Shown here: one piece after another, positions 25,862 through 34,892 of the stretch
Layout: the number at the start of each line of letters is the position of its first letter
Numbering within the stretch: position 1 is the stretch's first letter
Source of the DNA: Roseicyclus mahoneyensis
Lineage (GTDB): Bacteria; Pseudomonadota; Alphaproteobacteria; Rhodobacterales; Rhodobacteraceae
Assembly: GCF_003148775.1 (NCBI RefSeq)
Contig: NZ_QGGW01000005.1
Span: 62,001-126,000 of the forward strand
Direction: 5' to 3'
DNA length: 64,000 nt
Notes under the pieces: model-generated
Seen by the model: the letters and a program-made list of their open reading frames with translations, nothing else
Told to the model about the DNA's origin: nothing
Databases searched by the model: none
Translations under genes and position numbers: made by a program

Positions 25862-26718
25862 CCCTGCTTGTCTTCGGCACCACCGGCCAGGTCGCCACCG
25901 AGTTGCGCGCGCTTGCCCCTGTCACCGCCCTTGGCCGTGACGCCGCAGACCTGTCCGATCCTGACGCCTGCGCCGCCGCGATCCACGCCCACAGACCGCG
26001 TGCCGTCATCAACGCGGCCGCCCATACCGCCGTCGACCGCGCCGAGACCGAAGAGGATCTTGCCACGATGATCAACGGCGCGGCCCCCGGCGCGATGGCG
26101 CGGGCCTGTGCCGATCTGGGCATCCCGCTTGTCCATATCTCGACCGATTACGTCTTTGCGGGCGACGGTGAAAGCCCGTGGCGCCCCGACGATCCGACCG
26201 CGCCGCTGGGCGCCTATGGCCGCTCCAAGCTTGCGGGCGAGGTGGCCGTTCGCGCGGCAGGCGGAGCACATACGATCTTGCGCACCTCATGGGTCGTGTC
26301 GGCCCATGGCGGCAATTTCGTCAAGACGATGCTGCGGCTGGGGGGCGAACGCGAGCGGCTGACAATCGTCGCCGACCAGATCGGCGGCCCCACGCCCGCG
26401 CGCGCCATCGCAAGCGCCTGCCTGTCGATCGCCGATCAACTGATCGCCGACCCGTCGAAGGCCGGCACCTATCATTTCTCGGGGGCACCGGACACAAGCT
26501 GGGCCGATTTCGCCCGCGCGATCTTTGCGGAGGCCGGGTTGTCCTGCGCGGTCGAGGATATTCCCACGACCGCCTATCCCACGCCCGCCTGCCGTCCGCT
26601 CAATTCCAGACTGGATTGCAGTGCCACCGCTTCGGTCTTTGGCATAGCCCGGCCGGATTGGCGCATTCACCTGAAGCAGATCATTGCCGACATCAAGGAA
26701 CAAGGAAGCCCCCGATGA
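25858..26718 (+). CDS. rfbD: dTDP-4-dehydrorhamnose reductase
   Basis: RfbD (286 residues) reduces dTDP-4-keto-L-rhamnose to dTDP-L-rhamnose with NAD(P)H, the last step of the pathway. It has LLVFGTTGQVATEL at the N-terminus, VINAAAHTAVDRAE, STDYVFAGDGESPW, and the catalytic YGRSKLAGE. The ATG overlaps the stop of sulfotransferase 2 and its stop overlaps the rfbA start, so it is translationally coupled on both sides. Confidence 0.95.
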   Translation: MTLLVFGTTGQVATELRALAPVTALGRDAADLSDPDACAAAIHAHRPRAVINAAAHTAVDRAETEEDLATMINGAAPGAMARACADLGIPLVHISTDYVFAGDGESPWRPDDPTAPLGAYGRSKLAGEVAVRAAGGAHTILRTSWVVSAHGGNFVKTMLRLGGERERLTIVADQIGGPTPARAIASACLSIADQLIADPSKAGTYHFSGAPDTSWADFARAIFAEAGLSCAVEDIPTTAYPTPACRPLNSRLDCSATASVFGIARPDWRIHLKQIIADIKEQGSPR

Positions 26719-27584
26719 CCCAGCGCAAAGGTATCATTCTCGCCGGAGGATCGGGCACGCGGCTTTATCCGATTACCCTTGGTGTGTCGAAACAGTTGCT
26801 ACCGATCTATGACAAGCCGATGATCTACTACCCGCTCAGCGTGCTCATGCTCGGCGGCATCCGCGACATCGCCATCATCACGACGCCGCATGATCAAGAC
26901 CAGTTCCAGCGTACCTTGGGCGATGGCAGCCAATGGGGGCTGAACCTGAGCTATATCGCCCAGCCCAGCCCCGACGGACTTGCGCAGGCCTATATCCTCG
27001 CGCGCGATTTTCTGGGCGGAGCGCCCTCGGCCATGGTGCTGGGCGACAACATCTTTTTCGGCCATGGCCTACCCCGAATTCTGAACGAGGCGGGGGTGCA
27101 GACCTCGGGCGGCACGGTGTTCGGCTACCATGTCGCCGACCCGGAGCGATACGGCGTCGTCGACTTCGCCGAGGATGGATCGGTGCGGGCGATCATCGAG
27201 AAACCGGCCGTTCCGCCGTCGAACTTTGCGGTGACAGGCCTCTATTTCCTCGACGGGACGGCGCCCGCGCGTGCGGCCGACGTCACCCCATCCGCCCGCG
27301 GCGAGCTTGAGATCACGAGCCTTCTGGAAAGCTACCTGTCCGATGGCGCCCTGCGCGTCAGCAAGATGGGGCGTGGTTTTGCATGGCTCGATACCGGGAC
27401 CCATGCCAGCTTGCTCGATGCGGGAAATTTCGTGCGCACGCTCGAGGAACGCCAAGGCTTGCAGACCGGCAGCCCCGACGAGATCGCCTATGCCCAAGGG
27501 TGGATTTCCGCTGAACAGCTGGAACAACGCGCATCCCTGTTTGGCAAGAACGCCTACGGTCGCTATCTGACATCCTTGCTGTGA
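26715..27584 (+). CDS. rfbA: glucose-1-phosphate thymidylyltransferase
   Basis: RfbA (289 residues) makes dTDP-glucose from glucose 1-phosphate and dTTP, the committed step for dTDP-rhamnose. The nucleotide-binding loop is GIILAGGSGTRLYPIT. Other signatures are SKQLLPIYDKPMIYYPLS, LGDNIFFG and GFAWLDTGTHASLLDAGNF. Start fixed by the ATGA overlap with rfbD. Together with rfbB, rfbC and rfbD all four pathway enzymes are present. Confidence 0.96.
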   Translation: MTQRKGIILAGGSGTRLYPITLGVSKQLLPIYDKPMIYYPLSVLMLGGIRDIAIITTPHDQDQFQRTLGDGSQWGLNLSYIAQPSPDGLAQAYILARDFLGGAPSAMVLGDNIFFGHGLPRILNEAGVQTSGGTVFGYHVADPERYGVVDFAEDGSVRAIIEKPAVPPSNFAVTGLYFLDGTAPARAADVTPSARGELEITSLLESYLSDGALRVSKMGRGFAWLDTGTHASLLDAGNFVRTLEERQGLQTGSPDEIAYAQGWISAEQLEQRASLFGKNAYGRYLTSLL

Positions 27585-27625
27585 GCTGCTCCGCGCTCCA
27601 ATAGTCTTGAAGGAACCGGCTTCCG

Positions 27626-30148
27626 GTGCTTTTCCGTCTCCACGCCCTCTACCTGCGGTATGTCGCGCACCATGCCGACCGCCTTGGCGGCTTCAGCCTG
27701 CCCCGCGAGCGACGCCGGAAACTCGGGCGCATCGAGCAGGTCAAGCGCGAGGGCGGGGTGACCCGGATCATCGGCTGGACCAGCGCGCGCCAGCTTCGTC
27801 TGACATGGCCCGGCGGCGAAGTGACGATCGAGCCCTCGATCCAGCGGGCCGATGTGGCCCGGCGCTATGGACTTGCGCTCGAAACCGGGTTCCAGATCGA
27901 AGCGCCCGAGGGTCTGCGCCCCTTGATGCTCCATGTTCCGCGCGGGCAAGGCGAGGATCTTGTCCTGCCGGTCCCACATCCCTCCGATCCGCCCAGCCCT
28001 GCCGCGCGCCGCCGCTTGTTGCGGTCCTTTGTCGTGGACGTGCTGCGCGCAGGCCCGGCGCTGCTGCGTTGGACCGTGACCCGTGACCCCGGTGCGCGTA
28101 AGCGGATCAAGCGCATCCTCGGTCTGGACGCAGTCAGAGAGGGGTTGCCGATCGATCCGCGCTACCTGACGGGCGCGGTGCCGCCGCGATCGCTGCGCGC
28201 CATCACCATCATATTGCCGGTCTACAACGCCTTCGACCTGCTGGCCGAGACGCTGCGTCGGGTCGAGGCCCATACCGATGTCGACTGGCACATGATCTTG
28301 ATCGACGACGCCTCCCCCGATCCTCGTGTCCGACCCTTTCTGCGGGCTTGGGTGGACGGTCACCCGGGACGCGTCACCCTGATCGAGCTTGACCAAAACC
28401 TCGGCTTCATCGGCGCCGTCAACCGCGGATTCGAGGAGGCCGAGCACCATGCCGGCCATGTCGTTTTGCTGAACTCCGACGCCCATGTTCCCGAGGGCTG
28501 GGCCTCACGGCTGATCGCGCCCTTCGACCGCGACCCCAAGATCGCGTCGGTCACGCCCATGTCGAACGACGCCGAGATCTTTTCCGCGCCGATGATCTGC
28601 CAGTCCATGCCCCTGCCCGCAGGGCTGGTCGACCGCATCGACGCCGTGGCGCAGACATTGTCGGTGCCTGACCGCCTGCCCTCGGCTCCCACCGGAGTCG
28701 GGTTCTGCATGGCGATGAACGCGCGCTGGTTCGGCCGCGAGCCGCGCTTCGACACAGCCTTCGGGCGCGGCTACGGCGAAGAGGTGGACTGGTGCCAGAA
28801 ACTGCGCAAGGCCGGTGCGCGGCATGTCGGACTGCCGACCCTCTTTGTCGAGCACCGCGGCGGCCAAAGCTTTGGCGGCGATGCGAAACTGAATCTTGTG
28901 TTGCGGGCCAATGCCATGATCGCGCGACGCTACCCGGCCTATGACGTCGAGGTGCAGGCCTATATCGGCCGCGACCCCCTGCGCACGCCGCGTCTGGCGC
29001 TGGCCATCGCAATGGCGGGTTATACGAGTATCGATCCGCTGCCGCTTTTTCTGGCCCATTCCCTGGGGGGCGGGGCCGATCAGGCCCTGAACGCCGAGAT
29101 CGAGAGTCGGACCGCGCAAGGCCAAAGCGCGCTTGTGTTGCGCATCGGCGGGGCGTTGCGCTGGCAGGTCGAACTGCACGGCCCCGGCGGCGTTGTCTCG
29201 GGCGCCACGCCCGATCTGGCGGATGTGCGGCGGCTTCTGGCCCCGGTGCCCGCCTTGCGCATCGTCTATTCCTGCGGTGTCGGCGACCGGGATCCGGTCA
29301 GCCTGCCGGGGGCGCTTTTGTCGCTGCGCCGTCCCGGTGCTGCTGACTGGCTCGAGGCGCGTGTCCATGATTATTTCATGGTCAGCCCGTCCTATTGCCT
29401 GCTGAACGCGGATGGCGCCTATCGCGGGCCGGTCACGCGGGACACTACCGATCCGGCCCATAGGCTGCGTCGCCCCGACGGCAGCGAGGTCCGGCTTGGG
29501 CAATGGCAAGACGCATGGGAACCCTTCCTGTCCGCCTGCCAAGAGATCACGGTATTTTCGGATTCGAGCCGGCAGCACATGGTCGCCAGCTATCCCGGGA
29601 TTGCCGACCATATCGTCTATCGTCCCCATACCTCCGTCGCGCGCATTGGCCGCGTGGAGCCGCCCGGCCATGGTGGTCTTGCTGATGGAACCGTGGCGGT
29701 TCTGGGCAACCTCAATCTCCAGAAAGGGGCGGGCGTTCTGTGTGCCATGGCCGAAATGGCGGCGCAAAGGGGCGGCCCGCGGATGGTCCTGATTGGCAAT
29801 ATGGATGTCGCCTTTTCCCGGCCGCCGTCTCTCAGACTGCACGGAAGCTATGACCGGCATGACATTGCGCAACTCGCGCAGCGCTATGGTGTTTCGGCGT
29901 GGCTGGTGCCCTCGATCTGGCCCGAGACCTTTTCCTTCGTGACCCACGAAATGCTGGCCACGGGCTTGCCGGTCTACGGTTTCGACATCGGCGCGCAGGG
30001 CGAGGCGCTGCGCCGCGCCGCCAACGGCATTGCCATCCCCTTCGATCCCGATGTTGACCACGCCGCCGCGATCCTTGCGGCGATCTCTGGTACGCCGGTA
30101 ACGAACACGGCGAACCACACCAAGACCCCAGGAGAAGCGGCAGAATGA
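27626..30148 (+). CDS. bifunctional glycosyltransferase (GT2 plus GT4-like domains)
   Basis: An 840-residue protein starting at a GTG with AAGGA about 12 bases upstream. Residues about 1-190 are unassigned. A GT2 domain follows: AITIILPVYNAFDLLAETL, ILIDDASPD, the metal-binding LLNSDAHVPEGW and FGRGYGEEVDWCQKL. The C-terminal third resembles a GT-B/GT4 donor domain: VAVLGNLNLQKGAGVL, VLIGNM, and AWLVPSIWPETFSFVTHEML with the E-x7-E-like segment. It probably adds two sugars during assembly of a surface glycan. The acceptor and sugars are unknown, though rhamnose is likely given the operon. Its stop overlaps sulfotransferase 3. Confidence 0.82.
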   Translation: MLFRLHALYLRYVAHHADRLGGFSLPRERRRKLGRIEQVKREGGVTRIIGWTSARQLRLTWPGGEVTIEPSIQRADVARRYGLALETGFQIEAPEGLRPLMLHVPRGQGEDLVLPVPHPSDPPSPAARRRLLRSFVVDVLRAGPALLRWTVTRDPGARKRIKRILGLDAVREGLPIDPRYLTGAVPPRSLRAITIILPVYNAFDLLAETLRRVEAHTDVDWHMILIDDASPDPRVRPFLRAWVDGHPGRVTLIELDQNLGFIGAVNRGFEEAEHHAGHVVLLNSDAHVPEGWASRLIAPFDRDPKIASVTPMSNDAEIFSAPMICQSMPLPAGLVDRIDAVAQTLSVPDRLPSAPTGVGFCMAMNARWFGREPRFDTAFGRGYGEEVDWCQKLRKAGARHVGLPTLFVEHRGGQSFGGDAKLNLVLRANAMIARRYPAYDVEVQAYIGRDPLRTPRLALAIAMAGYTSIDPLPLFLAHSLGGGADQALNAEIESRTAQGQSALVLRIGGALRWQVELHGPGGVVSGATPDLADVRRLLAPVPALRIVYSCGVGDRDPVSLPGALLSLRRPGAADWLEARVHDYFMVSPSYCLLNADGAYRGPVTRDTTDPAHRLRRPDGSEVRLGQWQDAWEPFLSACQEITVFSDSSRQHMVASYPGIADHIVYRPHTSVARIGRVEPPGHGGLADGTVAVLGNLNLQKGAGVLCAMAEMAAQRGGPRMVLIGNMDVAFSRPPSLRLHGSYDRHDIAQLAQRYGVSAWLVPSIWPETFSFVTHEMLATGLPVYGFDIGAQGEALRRAANGIAIPFDPDVDHAAAILAAISGTPVTNTANHTKTPGEAAE

Positions 30149-30963
30149 CGCCAAGAACATCCGGAACGCAGCATGATGCGGACACAACCCCGGCCGCAGA
30201 TGATCGCCCGCTGTTCATCGTGGGCTGCGTAAGGTCTGGCACCACCCTCACGCGGGATCTTTTGCGGCGGGTGCCGAGTCTGATCTGCCCCGAGGAAACG
30301 CATTTCTTCCGGTGGTCGGAACCCTTCCGCACCCCGCACAGTTTCGCCCCTTATCGCCACAACCAACTGCTGAAAAAGCATCGCGAGATCGACGGGGTCA
30401 TCGAAGAGGATTTCGAGGCGATCCTGCAAACAAGCCGCAGCAAGGCCGAGCTTCAGCGCAACTACATCACCGCCTTCGCGCGCGCCAAAGGCATCACGGG
30501 CCCCTATCGCTGGTTCGACAAGACCCCGCAGAATGTCTACGGCGCCCCCCTGATCGCGCAGCAGATGCCGAATGCGCGTTTTCTGAATCTGGTGCGCAAC
30601 CCGCTCAATGTGGTGGCAAGCCTTGTGCTGGGGCGGCAGGTCAAGATCCCTGATGTGCATGGGGCCTGCAACTACTGGAACGAATCCGTCCAGATCATGA
30701 CCACGATGGAGGCCGCCTATCCTGACCGTATCCTGACGATGCGTTACGAAGATCTGATTGCCGATGTTCCGGCGGCCATGGCGCAGATCTTGGGCCATGC
30801 GCACATCAACGCTCCCACGGGCCTCTATAATGGGGCCGACGCACATGACGAAAGAAACCTCTGGCGCAAGGCGCTGGATGCCGACGCGCTGTCCGCCGTT
30901 CGCCTGCGCTGCTCTGCGCTTGCGCGCCGTTTTGGCTACGACATCGAGGCCGATCTGGGCTGA
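30145..30963 (+). CDS. sulfotransferase 3
   Basis: A 272-residue sulfotransferase with 5'-PSB loop LFIVGCVRSGTTLTRDLL (23-40) and 3'-PB segment ARFLNLVRNPLNVVASLV. The WFDKTPQNVYG region is typical of the family that includes LPS and tyrosylprotein-like sulfotransferases. It starts inside the glycosyltransferase stop (ATGA), so the last glycan-building gene and a sulfation gene are coupled. It is the third such gene in the operon. A hairpin follows the stop. Confidence 0.83.
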   Translation: MTPRTSGTQHDADTTPAADDRPLFIVGCVRSGTTLTRDLLRRVPSLICPEETHFFRWSEPFRTPHSFAPYRHNQLLKKHREIDGVIEEDFEAILQTSRSKAELQRNYITAFARAKGITGPYRWFDKTPQNVYGAPLIAQQMPNARFLNLVRNPLNVVASLVLGRQVKIPDVHGACNYWNESVQIMTTMEAAYPDRILTMRYEDLIADVPAAMAQILGHAHINAPTGLYNGADAHDERNLWRKALDADALSAVRLRCSALARRFGYDIEADLG

Positions 30964-30969
30964 GCTAGC

Positions 30970-31008
30970 GCCGTCGACGGAAGGCGCCTGCGCTCGACGG
31001 CATGATTT
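30970..31008 (+). terminator. probable terminator of the rhamnose/sulfotransferase operon
   Basis: GCCGTCGA (30970-30977) pairs with TCGACGGC (30994-31001), an 8-bp perfect stem whose loop contains GGCGCC, followed by ATGATTTT. The T-run is short, so the strength is uncertain. The position between the operon end and the copA promoter fits a terminator. Confidence 0.5.
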
Positions 31009-31026
31009 TCGATCGCGGATCGCCCC

Positions 31027-31057
31027 TTGACCTTCCAGTAACGGGAAGCCCTATCTC
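31027..31057 (+). promoter_or_regulatory. CueR-type copper promoter of copA
   Basis: A -35 TTGACC (31027-31032) and -10 TATCTC (31052-31057) are separated by 19 bases, the over-long spacing of MerR-family promoters. The spacer carries the dyad CTTCC-N7-GGAAG (31032-31048), like known CueR sites. CueR is encoded two genes on, so copper-induced control of copA-cueR is well supported by sequence. Confidence 0.8.
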
Positions 31058-31078
31058 CCGTATCTGGAAGGATACCCT

Positions 31079-33520
31079 ATGCCCAAAGACACCCGGACAG
31101 GCACTGCACGCGCCTACGCCGTCGAGAACCTGACCTGCGGCGGATGCGTCGCCCGGGCCGAGGCCGCGTTGGCCGCGCAGCCCGGTGTGACCGGGGCCGT
31201 GGTCAATCTTGCAACCCGCCGGGCCGACCTGCTGATCGCCGATGGCTTCGATCCCGTTGCCCTGATCGCCGCGATGGACAAGGCGGGCTACCCCGTGCGC
31301 CCCGTGGACGGCATGACGATGCGGGCCAGCGTCGGCAACCTGTCCTGCGGCGGGTGCGCGGCGCGCGCCGAAACAGCACTCAACGCGCTGCCCGAAGTGC
31401 TGGAGGTGCAGGTGAACCTAGCCCTCAAGCGGGCTGATCTGCGTCTGGTCGCAGGTGCCGACTGGGCGAGTGTCGCGGCGGCCATGGACAAGGCGGGCTA
31501 TCCGGTGACGGCACTGGATGCGCCGCACGAAAGCGCTCCCTCCGAACTTCCCGAGGATGAGGCTGGCCCGCTCCGGCGCGCTCTGGTGTGGTCTGCAATC
31601 CTGACCCTTCCGGTCGTCGTGATGGAGATGGGCGGCCACCTGATCCCTGCCTTCCACCATTGGCAGATGGCGAGTTTCGGGATGTTCCCGCTGCATCTGG
31701 TGCAATTCATCTTGACCACCGCCGTTCTGGCGGGGCCGGGGCGGGTGTTCTTCCGCCTTGGTTTGCCTGCGCTGCTGAAAGGCGCGCCCGAGATGAACAG
31801 CCTTGTGGTGCTGGGCACCAGCGCCGCCTGGGCCTGGTCGACGCTGGTCACTTTTGCGCCTGCGCTGGTGCCCGAAACCGGGCGCTTCGTCTATTTCGAG
31901 GCGGCGGCCGTCATCGTCACGCTGATCTTGCTGGGCCGCTGGCTGGAGGGCCGCGCGCGCGGGCAGGCGGGTGCCGCGATCCGCAGCCTGATGGCTTTGC
32001 GCCCCGATACCGCGATTCGCATCGCAGGCGGTATCGAGACCGAGGTGGCCCTGTCCGAACTGCGACGGGGCGATCTGATCCGGCTGAAACCCGGTGAGCG
32101 TGTCGCCGTCGACGGCACCGTGACCGAGGGCGAGACCCATATCGACGAGGCGATGCTGACCGGCGAGCCGTTACCGGTGACCAAACGCGCGGGCGATCCC
32201 GTGACGGCGGGCACCGTCAATGGCACCGGCACGCTGGTCTACCGCGCCACCGCCGTCGGCAGCGATACCGTGCTCGCCCGCATCGTCGCCATGGTCGAGG
32301 ATGCGCAGGCCACCCGCCTGCCGGTGCAATCGCTGATCAACCGCGTGACGGCGATCTTCGTGCCGGTGGTGCTGGTGATCGCCCTGCTGGCGTCGGGCGC
32401 TTGGCTGATCTGGGGCCCCGATCCCGCCAAGGCGCTGGTCATCGGCGTGTCGATCCTGATCATCGCCTGCCCCTGCGCCATGGGTCTGGCCACGCCGGTC
32501 TCGATCCTTGCGGGCACGGGCCGGGCCGCCGAACTGGGCGTTTTGTTCCGCAAGGGTGACGCGCTACAACACTTGTCAAAGGTCGATCTGGTCGCCTTCG
32601 ACAAGACCGGTACGCTGACAGAAGGGCGGCCCGCCGTCACCGCCATCGAGGTGACGCGCGATTGCGACGAGGCCACGCTCCTGTCGCTGGCTGCGGGGGC
32701 TGAGACCGCGTCGGAACACCCGCTTGCGCGCGCCGTGCTGGCACAGGCCAAGGCGCGCGGCATCACACCCATCCGTGTCGAGCGGTTCGCGGCGCAAACC
32801 GGCGCGGGCGTCGAAGCGATGGTCGAGGGCGAAACCCTGCGCGTCGGCAGCCGCGCCTTTTTGCAAGGCGCGGGCGTTGCCGTGCCACCGACCGACCCCA
32901 GCCCGGCGACCGAGGTGCATGTGGCGCGCGGCGCGCTTTATCTTGGCTATCTGTCGCTCTCCGATCCGCTCAAGCCGGATGCGGCCCGCGCCGTGGCCGA
33001 GCTCAAGGCGCGCGGCATTACCGTCGCGCTCTTGTCCGGCGATGCCGAGGGGCCGGTTCAGGCCGTGGCCAAAGACCTGGGCATCGATATGGCCCATGCC
33101 CGCCTGTCGCCTGCCGACAAGCGCGCGCTGGTCGCCACATGGCGGGCCGAGGGGCGCCTCGTCGCCTTCGTCGGCGATGGCCTCAACGATGCCGCCGTGC
33201 TGGCCGAGGCTGATGTGGGGATCGCTTTGGGCACCGGCACCGATGTGGCGATCGAGGCGGGCGATGTCGTGCTGGTCTCGGGCGCGCCTACCAGCGTCGT
33301 GACCGCGATGGAGGTCAGCCGCCGCACGATCCGCAACATTGTGCAGAACCTTGTCTGGGCCTTTGGCTACAATGTCGCGCTGATCCCTGTCGCGGCGGGC
33401 CTCTTGGCACTTTTTGGTGGCCCCTTCCTTAACCCGATGCTGGCGGCCGGTGCCATGGCCGCAAGCTCGATCCTTGTCGTTCTGAATGCGCTGCGCCTGC
33501 GGCGAATGGAGGCTGCATGA
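31079..33520 (+). CDS. copA: copper-exporting P1B-type ATPase
   Basis: CopA (813 residues) pumps Cu(I) out of the cytoplasm. Two N-terminal heavy-metal domains each carry a CGGC metal site (Cys20/Cys23 and about Cys89/Cys92). Membrane helices follow, then the TGEP-containing actuator, the CPC metal site at about 464-466 in IIACPCAMGLATP, the phosphorylation motif DKTGTLTEG with Asp508, and GDGLNDA. All catalytic parts are intact. It is driven by a CueR-type promoter and its stop overlaps the cueR start (ATGA). Confidence 0.96.
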   Translation: MPKDTRTGTARAYAVENLTCGGCVARAEAALAAQPGVTGAVVNLATRRADLLIADGFDPVALIAAMDKAGYPVRPVDGMTMRASVGNLSCGGCAARAETALNALPEVLEVQVNLALKRADLRLVAGADWASVAAAMDKAGYPVTALDAPHESAPSELPEDEAGPLRRALVWSAILTLPVVVMEMGGHLIPAFHHWQMASFGMFPLHLVQFILTTAVLAGPGRVFFRLGLPALLKGAPEMNSLVVLGTSAAWAWSTLVTFAPALVPETGRFVYFEAAAVIVTLILLGRWLEGRARGQAGAAIRSLMALRPDTAIRIAGGIETEVALSELRRGDLIRLKPGERVAVDGTVTEGETHIDEAMLTGEPLPVTKRAGDPVTAGTVNGTGTLVYRATAVGSDTVLARIVAMVEDAQATRLPVQSLINRVTAIFVPVVLVIALLASGAWLIWGPDPAKALVIGVSILIIACPCAMGLATPVSILAGTGRAAELGVLFRKGDALQHLSKVDLVAFDKTGTLTEGRPAVTAIEVTRDCDEATLLSLAAGAETASEHPLARAVLAQAKARGITPIRVERFAAQTGAGVEAMVEGETLRVGSRAFLQGAGVAVPPTDPSPATEVHVARGALYLGYLSLSDPLKPDAARAVAELKARGITVALLSGDAEGPVQAVAKDLGIDMAHARLSPADKRALVATWRAEGRLVAFVGDGLNDAAVLAEADVGIALGTGTDVAIEAGDVVLVSGAPTSVVTAMEVSRRTIRNIVQNLVWAFGYNVALIPVAAGLLALFGGPFLNPMLAAGAMAASSILVVLNALRLRRMEAA

Positions 33521-33915
33521 ACATCGGAGACGTGTCCGAGGCCTCGGGCCTGCCCGCCAAGACGATCCGCTATTACGAAGATATCGGTCTGATCACGCCT
33601 CTCAGATCCGACAATGGCTACCGTCAGTTCACGCAGGCGCATCTGCACAAGCTGGCCTTTATCGCCCGCGCGCGGGGTCTTGGCTTTTCCATCGAGCAAT
33701 GCCGGACGCTTCTGGCGCTGTACGAGGATCGGGAAAGGGCCAGCGCAGACGTCAAGGCCTTGGCCGAAACCCATCTGGCCGAGATCGACGCCAAGATGGC
33801 CGAACTGGCCGACATGCGCCGGACGCTCGCCGATCTGGTGCAGTGCTGCGCGGGCGATCACCGGCCGGATTGTCCGATCCTGAAAGGTCTTGCAGCCCCT
33901 GTCACGGGAGATTGA
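33517..33915 (+). CDS. cueR: Cu(I)-responsive MerR-family regulator CueR
   Basis: CueR (132 residues) senses monovalent copper and distorts the copA promoter to activate it. The N-terminal winged helix is MNIGDVSEASGLPAKTIRYY, a coiled-coil follows, and the metal loop is CCAGDHRPDCP. Cys111 and Cys119 match the spacing of Cys112 and Cys120 in E. coli CueR, which favours +1 metals over Hg or Zn. It is coupled to copA, giving an autoregulated two-gene operon. Confidence 0.94.
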   Translation: MNIGDVSEASGLPAKTIRYYEDIGLITPLRSDNGYRQFTQAHLHKLAFIARARGLGFSIEQCRTLLALYEDRERASADVKALAETHLAEIDAKMAELADMRRTLADLVQCCAGDHRPDCPILKGLAAPVTGD

Positions 33916-33967
33916 ACACCTCTGCGGCCCCGCGTAGGGTCTGACATAGTTCCAGCCCCGGTGCGCC

Positions 33968-34888
33968 ATGTCCCCTCTGCGCGGTATCTTGCTCAAGGTG
34001 ATCTCCGTCTGCGTGTTCGTGGCGATGTCCTCGCTCATCAAGGCGACATCGGATGCCGTGCCGCCGGGGCAGGCGGTGTTCTTCCGCTCGCTTTTCGCGA
34101 TCCCCGTGATCGGCATCTGGCTGGCGATGCGGGGCGAATTGCACACCGGGCTTCGCACAAAGAACCCGATGGGCCATGTCTGGCGCGGGCTGGTCGGCAC
34201 CACCTCCATGGGGCTTGGCTTTGCCGGTCTGGGCCTTCTGCCCCTGCCCGAGGTGACGGCCATCGGCTATGCCGCGCCGATCCTCGTCGTGATTTTCGCT
34301 GCGATGTTTCTGGGCGAGGATGTGCGGCTCTTCCGCCTCATGATGGTCGCCTTCGGGCTGGTCGGCGTGCTGGTGGTTCTGAGCCCACGGTTGCACATCG
34401 ACCCCACCACGGCGGACAGCCGCGAAACGCTGGGCGCGCTGGTCGTTTTGTTGTCGGCGGTGTTCTCGGCTTTGGCCTCGGTCTTTGTGCGCCGTCTGGT
34501 CCAGACCGAGACGACATCCGCGATCGTGTTCTATTTCTCGATCACGGCGACGCTGCTGTCGCTGCTGACGTTGCCATGGGGCTGGGCCATGCCATCGCCC
34601 AAGGTTGCCGCACTGCTGATCTTGGCGGGGCTTCTGGGCGGGGTGGGGCAGATCCTCATGACCACGGCCTATCGCCACGCCGATGCCTCACTGATCGCGC
34701 CTTTCGAATATACCTCGATGCTTTTGGCCATCGTGGTCGGCTATACCGTCTTTGGCGAGGTGCCGGTTGCCACAACGCTGGCTGGCGGCGCGATGATCGT
34801 GATCGCGGGCATCTTGATCATCTTGCGCGAACGCCAACTGGGTATCGAACGGGCGCGACAGCGCAAGACGGGCCCGACCCAGAACTGA
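33968..34888 (+). CDS. DMT-superfamily (EamA) transporter
   Basis: An integral membrane protein of 306 residues with about ten helices and two EamA repeats, each ending in a conserved segment (VTAIGYAAPILVVIFAAMFLGED and SLIAPFEYTSMLLAIVVGYTVFGE, both shortened here only by the domain limits). Such proteins export amino acids, nucleosides or other metabolites; the substrate cannot be predicted. It follows cueR by 52 bases on the same strand, probably as a separate unit, and converges with the SRPBCC gene. Confidence 0.85.
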   Translation: MSPLRGILLKVISVCVFVAMSSLIKATSDAVPPGQAVFFRSLFAIPVIGIWLAMRGELHTGLRTKNPMGHVWRGLVGTTSMGLGFAGLGLLPLPEVTAIGYAAPILVVIFAAMFLGEDVRLFRLMMVAFGLVGVLVVLSPRLHIDPTTADSRETLGALVVLLSAVFSALASVFVRRLVQTETTSAIVFYFSITATLLSLLTLPWGWAMPSPKVAALLILAGLLGGVGQILMTTAYRHADASLIAPFEYTSMLLAIVVGYTVFGEVPVATTLAGGAMIVIAGILIILRERQLGIERARQRKTGPTQN

Positions 34889-34892
34889 GCGC

